A stretch of 64,000 nt of DNA. Source: Thermobifida cellulosilytica TB100. GTDB taxonomy: Bacteria; Actinomycetota; Actinomycetes; Streptosporangiales; Streptosporangiaceae. This document shows, one piece after another, positions 27,460-35,143 of the stretch. The notes beneath the pieces are model-generated. The model saw only the letters and a list, made by a program, of their open reading frames with translations, searched no databases and was not told where the DNA came from. The first letter of the stretch is position 1. Each line of letters starts with the position of its first letter. The DNA is taken from NCBI RefSeq assembly GCF_001517975.1, contig NZ_KQ950180.1, positions 3,038-67,037 of the forward strand, given 5' to 3'. Both the position numbers and the translations under genes were made by a program.

Positions 27460-28578
27460 GTGGCACGCACGGAGCCGACGACCCTCACCCGCGTGGCGGC
27501 CGTGGAGATGCGTCTGGTGCGGCTGCCCCGGCCGCGGCAGCGGTCCGGCGGCTGCGGCCGCTTCGTGCGGCACATCCTGGTCCGGGTGCGCGACGACGCG
27601 GGGACCAGCGGCTGGGGGGAGATCCCCGACGCCGACGACTCCCTGTGGGAGGCCCTGGTGACCGCCTACGCCCCGGCGCTGGTGGGGTACCGCTGGCAGC
27701 GGCCCACCGAGGCCGCGACGGCCTGGCGGTCGCTGGCCTACCGGCCCGCCGTGGCGGCCGCGCTGGACACCGCCTGCTGGGACCTGTGGAGCCGCCAGCG
27801 CGGCACCCCGCTGGCGCACGCGCTGGGCGGGGTCCGCACCGCCGTCGCCACCGGGGTCACGCTGGGGCCGCAGCCCTCCGTGGAGTCACTGATCCGCGAG
27901 GTGAACCGGCAGGTCAGCGCGGGGCACAAGCGCATCCGCCTGGCGATCGCCCCCGGCTGGGACGTGGAGGCGGTGCGCGCCGTGCACGAGACCTACCCGT
28001 TCCTCGTCCTCCAGGTGGACGGGGGCGGCCGCTACACCGAGAGCCCTGAGGACCTGGCCGCGCTGCGTGCCCTGGACGACTACGGGCTGCTCGCCGTCGA
28101 GCAGCCCTTCCCCGCCGACGACCTCGCCGCCCACGCCCGGCTCAGCCGCGCCCTGCGCACCCCGGTGGCGCTGGACGACTCCGCCGACTCCCTGGAGCGG
28201 CTGGACGAGGCGATCCGGCTGGGGGCGGGCTCCGCGCTGAACCTGCGGATCGTGCGGATGGGCGGGCTCACCCCGGCGCGGCGCGCCCACGACCGGGCGG
28301 TGGACGCCGGCTGGCAGGTGTGGTGCGGGTCCGACCACGAGTCGGGGCTGGGCCGGGCCGCGGTCGTGGCGCTGGCCTCGCTGCCCGGTGCGGCGCTGCC
28401 GTGCGAGATGCCTCCGGCGGGTGAGCGCTTCGCGCACGACCTGGTGCTTCCGGCGGTGCGGGCGCACGACGGCGTGGCGGCGGTCCCGCTCACCCGTCCT
28501 GGGCTGGGACACGAGGTGGACGAGCGCACCGTCGAGGCGCTGACGGTGCGCTCGGCGTCGCTGGGCCTCCTCGACTGA
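27460..28578 (+). CDS. Enolase-superfamily homologue (OSBS/NAAAR type) lacking both catalytic lysines
   Basis: The 372 residues align along their whole length with N-acylamino-acid racemase/o-succinylbenzoate synthase proteins. Metal ligands are kept: Asp187 (LQVDGGG), Glu214 (VEQPF) and Asp239 (ALDDS). The second-strand KxK motif is Arg160-Leu-Ala162 (RLAIAPGWD), and the sixth-strand Lys is Arg263 (NLRIVRMGG). Without those two lysines the family's proton abstraction cannot occur in the usual way. The GTG start has GGGAGG about 10 bases upstream. It sits between an amidohydrolase homologue and a dioxygenase homologue that have also lost active sites, and its stop is six bases from the end of the latter, convergent. 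Confidence 0.85.
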   Translation: MARTEPTTLTRVAAVEMRLVRLPRPRQRSGGCGRFVRHILVRVRDDAGTSGWGEIPDADDSLWEALVTAYAPALVGYRWQRPTEAATAWRSLAYRPAVAAALDTACWDLWSRQRGTPLAHALGGVRTAVATGVTLGPQPSVESLIREVNRQVSAGHKRIRLAIAPGWDVEAVRAVHETYPFLVLQVDGGGRYTESPEDLAALRALDDYGLLAVEQPFPADDLAAHARLSRALRTPVALDDSADSLERLDEAIRLGAGSALNLRIVRMGGLTPARRAHDRAVDAGWQVWCGSDHESGLGRAAVVALASLPGAALPCEMPPAGERFAHDLVLPAVRAHDGVAAVPLTRPGLGHEVDERTVEALTVRSASLGLLD

Positions 28579-28584
28579 GCGGGG

Positions 28585-29535
28585 TCAGGCCCCCGGACCG
28601 GTGAGGTCCCAGCCGCGCCGGTCGGCGAGGTGGGCGGCGACGGTCACCGGGTCGTACCTGGCGGGGCGCTGCTCGTCCACGCAGGTGGGCAGCGGGGTCA
28701 CGAGGGCGTCGAAGTCCCCGTCGTGGAAGAAGGTGGCCATCCGGCAGCGGTCCCGGCTGTCCGCCCCGGACGGGGGGACGACGCGGTAGACGGGCGAGAC
28801 CCAGCGGTCGTTGGTCCAGCGCGCCAGCAGGTCGCCGACGTTGACCAGGACGGCGTCCCCTTCGGGGACGACGCGGTGCCAGCGGCCGTCGTCGCCCCGG
28901 TACTGCACGCACGGCTCCGGGGTGGCCCGGCGGATGGTGAGGATGCCCGCGTCGGTGCGCTCCGGCGTGGGCGCCGGAGGGTTCTCGATGCGGAGCACGT
29001 CGAGGGAGTGCCCGGTGTAGGTGTGGAAGAACCCCTCGGGCAGGTTCAGGGTGACGGCGAAGATCCGGGTGAGCCGACGGGCCAACTGTCGGACCGCCTC
29101 GAACCACGCCATCATCTGGTGGCGGAACCGCGGCAGGGCCGCCGGCCAGAGGTTCTCGGGGTAGTGCGCGGAGGGCAGGGCCAGGTCGCGGTAGTCGTCG
29201 GCCTGGGTGCCGATGGTGAAGGACTCGGCTGGGCGGAGTCCGGGCGCGACGGGGAACGACCGGTAGCCGCGGTCGATCCAGGCCGCGGGGGCGCCGACGG
29301 CCTGCTTGGCCCGGTCGTTCAGGGCGAAGAAGGTGTCCATCGCCCGTTCCAGTCCGTTCACGACGGGGTCGGGAATCTTGTGCCCGGCGATCTGGAGCAG
29401 TCCGGTCTCCGTGGCCGCGGCGTCCACCTGTGCGGCGATGGAGGCGCGGTGACGTGCCGAGCCCATCTCCCAGCGGGAGATGTTGATCACTGGTACGTGG
29501 AGGGGTCGTCCGGTCGCCTCGACCGAGTGAGTCAT
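28585..29535 (-). CDS. Isopenicillin-N-synthase-family homologue with lost iron ligands
   Basis: The 316 residues follow the 2-oxoglutarate/Fe(II) oxygenase pattern: N-terminal PVINISRWEM, then ESFTIGTQADDYRD, LRIENPPAP, VLVNVGDLLARWTNDRW, ATFFHDGDFDALVTPLPTCV. The iron triad should be HxD...H. Here the HTDxG segment reads Arg193-Thr-Asp195-Ala-Gly, and the distal His in the xxHRV segment is Tyr250 (SPVYRVV). Only the Asp remains, so normal ferrous-iron catalysis is doubtful. The ATG at 29535 follows AGAGG. It points away from the AT-rich region at 29.76-29.98 kb. Its role is unknown. Confidence 0.85.
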   Translation of the reverse strand: MTHSVEATGRPLHVPVINISRWEMGSARHRASIAAQVDAAATETGLLQIAGHKIPDPVVNGLERAMDTFFALNDRAKQAVGAPAAWIDRGYRSFPVAPGLRPAESFTIGTQADDYRDLALPSAHYPENLWPAALPRFRHQMMAWFEAVRQLARRLTRIFAVTLNLPEGFFHTYTGHSLDVLRIENPPAPTPERTDAGILTIRRATPEPCVQYRGDDGRWHRVVPEGDAVLVNVGDLLARWTNDRWVSPVYRVVPPSGADSRDRCRMATFFHDGDFDALVTPLPTCVDEQRPARYDPVTVAAHLADRRGWDLTGPGA

Positions 29536-29978
29536 GGTCCTCTACCTCGCTGTGGAAGACCCGGCACGGCTGAGGGCGCCCTCCCGGGTGCTGGTGGCCG
29601 CGTCCTCATAGGCGCGGATGGCCGTCCCGGTGCGGGAGGTCCGCGCGGTCGTGCTGCGGCCCGGCTCTCGTGGTGGTGCTGGACCGCACACCGCATGCAC
29701 CGGCCTCCCTTCGTCACTCCCCGCCGTCGACCCACATCCCGTGGGTAGTCGGTCACGGACCGTTTATCGTGACACTAGGAAGCTTTGGTTTCCGTTCTGT
29801 CAACTTGCGTAACGGGACTGTTTCGCAACTACGCAGTCCCGGAGGTCGCCCCATGATCGGTGGTTCACTATTTCCCTATGCGCCGGGATTGCTCCGCTGC
29901 AATTTCACTGCGTCGTATTGCCGCGGGGACTCCGCTCCGGAATGATCAGAAACCCCTCCTCCGCAGAAAGGAAGACCT
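29536..29978. other. Intergenic region with an AT-rich core
   Basis: No gene is supported. From about 29755 to 29990 the base composition falls clearly below the surroundings, and one 8-bp hairpin is present (29813-29841). It presumably holds promoters for the dioxygenase homologue (leftward) and the HicB-like gene (rightward). Confidence 0.55.
29813..29841 (+). promoter_or_regulatory. Hairpin in the leader of the HicB-like gene
   Basis: CGGGACTG (29813-29820) pairs with CAGTCCCG (29834-29841) across a 13-base loop. An overlapping alternative pairing GCGTA/TACGC is possible (29807-29811 with 29830-29834). Attenuator or operator; no known class. Confidence 0.35.
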
Positions 29979-30350
29979 GTGGCGTTGTACGAGGTACGCG
30001 CCCGCAAATGGGAGAACGGCTGGGAGCTCCGCGTCCCCGACGTGGGGGTCACCTGGTCGCCGACTCTGGGTGACGCCCCCGCGCGGGCCAGGGAGTTCAT
30101 CTCCGCCCAGCTCGACCGGGAGGAGCGCACCGTCCACGTCGACCTGCAACCGCACGTGAGCGAGGAGCTCGACCAGTTGGCGGTCGAGGCCCGGCGTGCG
30201 CTGCACATCGCCGACGAGGCCGTGCGCACCGCCTCGGCCAAGCTGAGGGAGATCGTTCAGGGGCTCTCCGCCGCCGGGCTGCCGCTGCCCGACGTCGCCC
30301 AGTACCTCGGCGTCCCCCAGCAGCGCCTGGAGGAGCTGCTCCGGGACTGA
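29979..30350 (+). CDS. HicB-like small protein with C-terminal helix-turn-helix
   Basis: The 123 residues start with a short beta-rich domain (ALYEVRARKWENGWELRVPDVGVTW) that resembles the HicB antitoxin fold. A charged helical linker (about 50-95) follows. A segment like a helix-turn-helix ends it (LPLPDVAQYLGVPQQRLEEL, about 101-120). GTG 29979 has an AAAGGAAG ribosome site. No HicA-like toxin flanks it, so a toxin-antitoxin role is not supported. A small DNA-binding regulator is the better guess. Confidence 0.65.
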   Translation: MALYEVRARKWENGWELRVPDVGVTWSPTLGDAPARAREFISAQLDREERTVHVDLQPHVSEELDQLAVEARRALHIADEAVRTASAKLREIVQGLSAAGLPLPDVAQYLGVPQQRLEELLRD

Positions 30351-30505
30351 GGCGGCCTCCGCGGGCCCGGCCGACCGCCCCCAGGTCCGCGGGGCCCCCC
30401 ACGACCGCCCTTTTCCGGGCGGTACTGTAGCCCATGACACATACCATCCAGTCGGTCTGTCGGCGGCGCGGCCGCCGCGGACGGGAGGAGAAAGGGTCGC
30501 CCAGC

Positions 30506-30961
30506 ATGCAGGAGTTCGCCGACGTCCACGCGCTGGCCGCCGCCAAGGGCAGCCACCTGGGGCACAGCCCCTGGCACACCGTCACCCAGGAGCAGGTCGA
30601 CCGGTTCGCCGACGCCACCGGCGACCACCAGTGGATCCACGTGGACGTGGAACGCGCCGCCGCCGGGCCGTTCGGCGGCACCATCGCGCACGGCTTCCTC
30701 TCCCTGTCCCTGCTGCCGATGTTCTCCTGGCAGGTCTACCGCCTGCGCAAGGCCCCGGCCATGGCCATCAACTACGGCCTGAACCGGGTCCGCTTCCTGC
30801 AACCGGTGCGGGTGGGCTCGCGCGTCCGCGACGGCCTCGAACTGGTCGACGCCGCGGAGAACGCCAAGGGCATCCTGCTGACCATGCGGCACGAGGTCGA
30901 GATCGAGGGCGGGGAGCGTCCCGCCCTCGTCGCCGAGGCGCTGAGCCTGGTCGTCCCCTGA
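30506..30961 (+). CDS. MaoC-family hydratase (R-specific enoyl-CoA hydratase type)
   Basis: The 151-residue hot-dog-fold protein has the hydratase-2 motif FADATGDHQWIHVD (catalytic Asp and His, about 35-48) and GGTIAHGFLSLSL. It is close in size and sequence to mycobacterial Rv0130-type hydratases. It adds water to a trans-2-enoyl-CoA to give the R-hydroxyacyl-CoA. ATG 30506 is chosen because upstream residues (Arg-rich) are not family-like, and AAAGGG lies upstream. It stands alone, 197 bases before sodA. Confidence 0.88.
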   Translation: MQEFADVHALAAAKGSHLGHSPWHTVTQEQVDRFADATGDHQWIHVDVERAAAGPFGGTIAHGFLSLSLLPMFSWQVYRLRKAPAMAINYGLNRVRFLQPVRVGSRVRDGLELVDAAENAKGILLTMRHEVEIEGGERPALVAEALSLVVP

Positions 30962-31158
30962 CCCGGCCGCGCCCGGTCCGGTGCGGGACCCGGCAGGCAT
31001 GAGGAGAACGGCGGAGGGTAGCGGGCGGCCGGCGGCCGCCGCCGCAGCCCCTGCCCCAGAGGCGATGCCGGAGGGGAATCCCTCCGGCTGATAGTTTTCT
31101 GTGTAGCGATCTTTCGCAGGGGTCAACTGTCAGATCTCTAGAACTGGAAGGTGCGTAG

Positions 31159-31773
31159 ATGTCCGCGCCGTACTCGCTTCCGGAACTGCCCTACGACTAC
31201 TCCGCGCTGGAGCCGTGGATCTCGGGCCAGATCATGGAGCTGCACCACGACAAGCACCACGCCGCCTACGTCAAGGGCGCCAACGACGCTCTGGAGCAGT
31301 TGGCGGAGGCTCGGGAGAAGGGCGACCTGGGCAAGATCAACCTGCTGCAGAAGAACCTCGCCTTCAACCTGGCCGGGCACGTGAACCACACGGTGTTCTG
31401 GCCGAACCTGTCGCCGGACGGCGGCGACAAGCCCGAGGGCGAGCTGGGTGCCGCCATCGACGACGCCTTCGGCTCCTTCGACGCCTTCCGCGCCCACTTC
31501 AACGCCGCGGCCACCGGCATCCAGGGCTCCGGCTGGGCCATCCTGGCCTGGGACATCCTCGGCCAGCGGCTCATCATCGAGCAGCTCTACGACCACCAGG
31601 GCAACCTGGCGGCCGGCTCCTACCCGCTGCTCATGCTGGACATGTGGGAGCACGCCTTCTACTTGCAGTACAAGAACGTCAAGGCCGACTACGTCAAGGC
31701 GTTCTGGAACGTCGTGAACTGGGCCGACGTCGCCCGGCGCTTCGAGGACGCCCGCAAGGTCGCCCTCGGCTGA
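31159..31773 (+). CDS. sodA: Superoxide dismutase (Fe/Mn)
   Basis: Converts superoxide to oxygen and peroxide in the cytoplasm. The 204 residues show the ligand regions [12 protein letters not shown] (His about 29), [10 protein letters not shown] (His about 76), and [13 protein letters not shown] (Asp/His about 162-166). A His occupies the second-shell position in LYDHQGNL, where Mn enzymes of enterobacteria have Gln. This is as in mycobacterial Fe or cambialistic enzymes, so metal choice is uncertain. The ATG follows GGAAGGTGCG. A strong terminator follows. Confidence 0.95.
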   Translation: MSAPYSLPELPYDYSALEPWISGQIMELHHDKHHAAYVKGANDALEQLAEAREKGDLGKINLLQKNLAFNLAGHVNHTVFWPNLSPDGGDKPEGELGAAIDDAFGSFDAFRAHFNAAATGIQGSGWAILAWDILGQRLIIEQLYDHQGNLAAGSYPLLMLDMWEHAFYLQYKNVKADYVKAFWNVVNWADVARRFEDARKVALG

Positions 31774-31797
31774 CCCGGTTCCGCGCACTGACGCGAC

Positions 31798-31829
31798 AGG
31801 GGCGGTGCTCCGCACGGAGCACCGCCCCT
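31798..31829. terminator. Hairpin between sodA and the HAD gene
   Basis: A 15-bp stem (31798-31812 with 31815-31829; the tip relaxes into the loop) lies 25 bases after sodA and before the convergent HAD gene. Confidence 0.8.
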
Positions 31830-31846
31830 CCGTCGTCCTCGGGCAC

Positions 31847-32521
31847 TCAGGCGAGCAGCATCCGCACCGCCTCGCCCAGCGAGTCGGCCACCGGGTGGCC
31901 GGTCTCCTCCAGCCGCTCCCGGCTCATCAGCCCCGTGCTGACCAGGATCGCGCGGGCGCCCGCCGCGCGGGCGGCGTGCGCGTCGTCGTCGATGTCGCCG
32001 ATGAGCACCACCGTGGCCGGGTCGATGTCCTGTGCTGCCAGGTGGTCGACCAGGTGCTCGGCCTTGGAGTCGGCGTCGGTGTCGTAGCGCCGCCCGTCCA
32101 CCCTGGTGAAGTGCGGCACCAGGCCGTGCTCGGTGATCACCGGGACCAGGTGGTCGTGCGCGGCCATGGACAGCAGCGACTGCGACCCTCCCGCCCCGCG
32201 CCAGGTGTGCAGCGTCTCCAGCGCGCCGTCGGCCAGCCGGCAGGAGGGCAGCAGGTTCCGGTAGTGGCTGTCGTAGGCGGTGTTGAGCCGCGCCCACTCC
32301 TCTGGGGTGAGGGGCCTGCCCAGCAGTTCCTCGTAGAAGGGCACCAGCGGGCGGCGGAAGATCCGCCGCCACTCCTCCAGCTCCACGGGGGGTCGGCCGA
32401 ACAGCGCGCACACGTGGTTGGCCGCGGCCAGGTTGGCGTGGTTGTCGTCGAGGAGGGTGCCGTTCCAGTCCCACACGATGTGTCGGACGCCCTCGCGCAA
32501 GGTCGGGAATCGCTCTTCCAC
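31847..32521 (-). CDS. HAD-family phosphatase (phosphoglycolate-phosphatase-like)
   Basis: The 224 residues hold the HAD motifs: motif I IVWDWNGTLLDDN (nucleophile Asp about 18 and Asp about 20, with Trp between), motif II Ser in LLSMAAH, the Lys of SKAEHL, and motif IV VLIGDIDDDAHAARAAG. A helical cap lies between I and II. The substrate is unknown. Start GTG 32521 is chosen because a -10-like TAGAGT ends seven bases before it (leaderless). An upstream TTG (32548) is possible. Confidence 0.85.
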   Translation of the reverse strand: MEERFPTLREGVRHIVWDWNGTLLDDNHANLAAANHVCALFGRPPVELEEWRRIFRRPLVPFYEELLGRPLTPEEWARLNTAYDSHYRNLLPSCRLADGALETLHTWRGAGGSQSLLSMAAHDHLVPVITEHGLVPHFTRVDGRRYDTDADSKAEHLVDHLAAQDIDPATVVLIGDIDDDAHAARAAGARAILVSTGLMSRERLEETGHPVADSLGEAVRMLLA

Positions 32522-32528
32522 GTCCCGT

Positions 32529-32534
32529 ACTCTA
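32529..32534 (-). promoter_or_regulatory. -10 element for a leaderless HAD transcript
   Basis: On the minus strand TAGAGT lies seven bases before GTG 32521, which lacks a ribosome site. This is the same arrangement as at map. Confidence 0.4.
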
Positions 32535-32566
32535 GGCGCCCGAGGCAAACGTCCGGGAACGCGAGC

Positions 32567-33190
32567 TCACCCGCGGCGGCCCCGGCCGGACCCGCCGCCC
32601 GCCTCCGCGGCCCGGTCGCGCCGCCGCCCGTAGGACCACCCCGCGAGCCATCCCAGGGCCACGACCGCCACCACGACCAGCAGCAGGATCAGCACCGGCA
32701 GCAGGACGGCGAGCAGGGCCGTCACCGCGCTGACGGCGTCCTCGGCGGTGCTGACCACGGGCGCGCCCACACCCCCGCTGGCGCTGTTGACCATCATGCG
32801 GGTCACCGCCTTGGCGGCGTGGAAGAACAGCGCGATGACCGCCCCCACGACGATCATCCACACCCCGCCCCCGGAGTCGGCCGCGGCGACGTCCGCGTCG
32901 CCGCTCACCGCGGTCCCGCTGGCGCCGAAGACGATGCCGCCCGCCGTCGGCCGGATGACCGTCTGGAGCACGTCGTTGAGGTGGTCCAGGATCGGGATCT
33001 TGTCGGCCAGGAGCTCCACGACCAGGAGGACCGTGAGGATGCCCAGCGCCCAGGGGTCCTCCAGCCACTGCCACCCGCCGGACAGCGACAGCACGTCGGT
33101 GTAGCGGGAGAGCAGGCCCGCGACGAGCAGGGGGATGTAGGCGTTCAGTCCGGCCGAGGAGGCCATGCCGATCGCGGTCAGTATCTCCAC
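32567..33190 (-). CDS. DUF4126 family membrane protein
   Basis: The 207 residues start with the DUF4126 signature (AIGMASSAGLNAYIPLLVAGLL). Helices lie at about 5-28, 48-62, 110-128 and 160-188. The loop LADKIPILDHLNDVLQTVIR is typical of the family. A Gly/Arg-rich cytoplasmic tail follows. The function of the family is unknown. The GTG start at 33190 has GAAGG at rather long spacing. It is upstream of the HAD gene on the same strand, with 45 bases between. Confidence 0.85.
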   Translation of the reverse strand: MEILTAIGMASSAGLNAYIPLLVAGLLSRYTDVLSLSGGWQWLEDPWALGILTVLLVVELLADKIPILDHLNDVLQTVIRPTAGGIVFGASGTAVSGDADVAAADSGGGVWMIVVGAVIALFFHAAKAVTRMMVNSASGGVGAPVVSTAEDAVSAVTALLAVLLPVLILLLVVVAVVALGWLAGWSYGRRRDRAAEAGGGSGRGRRG

Positions 33191-33307
33191 TGTGTGGCGC
33201 CTTCTGGTCGGTCGCCCCGCACGGAGGCGATGGGGAGGTTCATCCCCGTTTGATGCCGACCGGGCCGCCGGGGTTCCCGCGTCCGCGGCGGATCCGCAGC
33301 AGGCCGC

Positions 33308-33562
33308 CTACTGCCGGTACCCCTCCACCTGGTCCCGGGGGCGGGGGTGCGCCTCGTCGGGGTCTCCCCCGAACTCCTCCCTGGCCCGCCGCTGGCGCAG
33401 CAGGTCCCAGCACTGGTCCAGGGTGGTCTCCAGCTCCCTGATGCGGTCGCGCTCGGCCGGGGTGAGCCGGTGCCCGCGCTGCTCCCTCAGGTCGCGCTCC
33501 TCGGTCACGAGCTCACCGATGCGCCGGATGAGCTCCACCTCGTGCCCGCTCTGTCCGCTCAT
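33308..33562 (-). CDS. DUF2630 family protein
   Basis: Helical 84-residue actinobacterial protein with the family pattern IGELVTEERDLREQ, then LDQCWDLLRQRRAREEFG and DPDEAHPRP...VEGYRQ. It is probably a coiled-coil hairpin; no enzymatic residues. ATG 33562 is preceded by ATGGGGG. The 117 bases between it and the DUF4126 gene hold no other feature. The function is unknown. Confidence 0.88.
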   Translation of the reverse strand: MSGQSGHEVELIRRIGELVTEERDLREQRGHRLTPAERDRIRELETTLDQCWDLLRQRRAREEFGGDPDEAHPRPRDQVEGYRQ

Positions 33563-33753
33563 GCCCCCATGCTCGACCGCCCCGCCCGGCAGGGCAAGCG
33601 CGCAACGCGGGGTTTCCGCAGATCACTGGTTGTCTGGCAGGGTATGTCCCACAGGTCGGATTGGCCGGGGCAGGCGGGGGAACACCCTCTTCACGCCGCC
33701 GCACGCCCCGCCGTCCGGCGATCCCCCGTCCCCCCACCCTTCCGGGAGCCCTG

Positions 33754-34359
33754 GTGAAGATCTACGCCGACCGTCCGCTGCGCCTCTGCGTGCAACTGCT
33801 GTGCGACGTCCTCGCGATCGCCTGGATCGCGCTGTGGGTGAAGGCCGCGACGGCCCTGCACGAGGCGCTCAGCGCGCTGGCGCGCCCCGGCGTCCTCCTG
33901 GAGGACGCGGGCGAGGGTCTGAGCACCCACATGGAGGCCGCGGCCGAGGCGGCGCGGGAGGTGCCGTTCGTGGGCGAGCAGTTGGCCGAGCCGTTCGTGA
34001 GCATGGGCGCGACCGGCGAGGACCTGAGCTCGGCCGGGGTGGGCTTCCAGCAGACCGTGGCCGAACTGGCCCTGACGCTGTCGCTGGCCGTCGCGGTCCT
34101 GCCCGCGGTGGCCGCGCTGGGGCTGTGGCTGCCGGCGCGGATCCGCTGGATCCGGCGGGCCTCGCAGGCCCGCGGGCTGCGCCGGGCGCCCGGGGGGACC
34201 GGGACCCGGCTGCTGGCGCTGCGCGCGCTGACGACGGCGCCGGTGGGCGCGCTGAGCCGCGTCCACGCCGACCCGGTGGACGCGTGGCAGCGCGGGGACG
34301 AGCGGGTCGTGGCGGAGCTGGCCGCCCTGGAGCTGCGGCGGCTCGGCCTGCGGTCCTGA
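33754..34359 (+). CDS. Two-helix membrane protein, unknown function
   Basis: The 201 residues begin KIYADRPLRLCVQLLCDVLAI with a first transmembrane helix (about 8-30). An amphipathic region (about 40-105) follows, then a second helix (about 112-138), then a basic cytoplasmic C-terminus. GTG 33754 follows CGGGAG. An in-frame extension to 33661 is Pro/Arg-rich and is excluded. It looks like a conserved actinobacterial membrane protein, but no family name is certain. Confidence 0.78.
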   Translation: MKIYADRPLRLCVQLLCDVLAIAWIALWVKAATALHEALSALARPGVLLEDAGEGLSTHMEAAAEAAREVPFVGEQLAEPFVSMGATGEDLSSAGVGFQQTVAELALTLSLAVAVLPAVAALGLWLPARIRWIRRASQARGLRRAPGGTGTRLLALRALTTAPVGALSRVHADPVDAWQRGDERVVAELAALELRRLGLRS

Positions 34360-34454
34360 GCGCCCGGGCCGGGACACGCGGGCGGATCAGCGACGATGGA
34401 GCGACCGCGCCCTCCGCGGTCGGGAAGTGACCGTCTCCGGAGCCCACTCCGGAT

Positions 34455-34471
34455 ATACCCGTAGGGGGTAT
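34455..34471 (+). promoter_or_regulatory. CsoR operator overlapping the csoR -10
   Basis: ATACCC-n5-GGGTAT is a perfect 6+6 inverted repeat inside ATACCCGTAGGGGGTAT, the same layout as copper-responsive CsoR operators. A consensus -10 TATGAT (34469-34474) overlaps its right end, so bound repressor would block RNA polymerase. It lies 41 bases before the csoR ATG: autoregulation. Confidence 0.8.
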
Positions 34472-34512
34472 GATTGGCCGAGGAAGCGACCAGCCGACAG
34501 GAGAACACCGCG

Positions 34513-34800
34513 ATGGCCGCCTACGGCTACCACGACAACAAGCGGCGGCATCTGAACCGACTGCGCCGGATCGAGGGGCAGGTGCGCGGCCTGCAACGGA
34601 TGGTCGAGGACGACGCCTACTGCATCGACATCCTCACCCAGACCTCCGCGGTGACCAAGGCGCTGCGCTCCTTCGCCCTGTCGCTGCTGGACGAGCACCT
34701 CAAGCACTGCGTGGCCCACGCGCTCGCCGACGGCGGCGCCGAGGCCGACGCGAAGGTGCGCGAGGCGTCCGAGGCGATCGCGCGGCTGGTCCGCTCCTGA
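34513..34800 (+). CDS. csoR: Copper-sensing repressor CsoR
   Basis: All-helical DUF156 metal-sensitive repressor of 95 residues. The Cu(I) ligands Cys-x-His-x-Cys are present: Cys in DDAYCIDILTQ (about 37), then His and Cys in HLKHCVAH (about 62-66). The N-terminal RIEGQVRGLQRM helix is conserved. ATG 34513 has AGGAGA at good spacing; an upstream TTG (34474) overlaps the -10 and is rejected. copZ follows 35 bases later. Copper binding would release the operator and express both genes. Confidence 0.93.
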   Translation: MAAYGYHDNKRRHLNRLRRIEGQVRGLQRMVEDDAYCIDILTQTSAVTKALRSFALSLLDEHLKHCVAHALADGGAEADAKVREASEAIARLVRS

Positions 34801-34835
34801 CCGATGTGGACACCGATCGAGAGACGAGGGTCGCC

Positions 34836-35042
34836 ATGGCCAGCACCACCATCACCGTCACCGGCATGACCTGCGGACACTGCGTGAGCTCGGTGAAGGA
34901 GGAGATCGGCGAACTGCCGGGCGTGACCGACGTGCGCGTGGACCTGGCGAGCGGACGGGTCGAGATCGACAGCGCGGCCCCGCTCGACGCCGAGCAGCTC
35001 CGCTCCGCTGTGGCCGAGGCCGGCTACGAGGTGGTCGCCTGA
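34836..35042 (+). CDS. copZ: Copper chaperone (HMA domain)
   Basis: A 68-residue single heavy-metal-associated domain with the metal site MTCGHC (about 11-16) and the typical beta-alpha-beta pattern ending GYEVV. It carries Cu(I) in the cytoplasm to an exporting ATPase or to CsoR. It is cotranscribed with csoR (35-base gap, GACGAGGG ribosome site). The usual partner copA is absent here. Confidence 0.93.
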   Translation: MASTTITVTGMTCGHCVSSVKEEIGELPGVTDVRVDLASGRVEIDSAAPLDAEQLRSAVAEAGYEVVA

Positions 35043-35134
35043 CCGTACGGCCGTAGACCGCACGGGCGCCGCACCCGCTCCGTCCCGCGCTCCCCGCGGG
35101 GCGGTGCCGGGCGGCGCCCGTGCCGTCCGTACGG
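35043..35134. terminator. Bidirectional two-layer hairpin after copZ
   Basis: An inner 13-bp stem (35060-35072 with 35111-35123) is enclosed by an 8-bp outer stem (35043-35050 with 35127-35134). It lies between copZ and the convergent oxidoreductase. Confidence 0.65.
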
Positions 35135-35143
35135 GGCGGCCCC

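Noticed and set aside
29979-30350. HicAB toxin-antitoxin locus
   Set aside because: No HicA-like partner on either side, and the similarity to HicB is limited to the first 30 residues.
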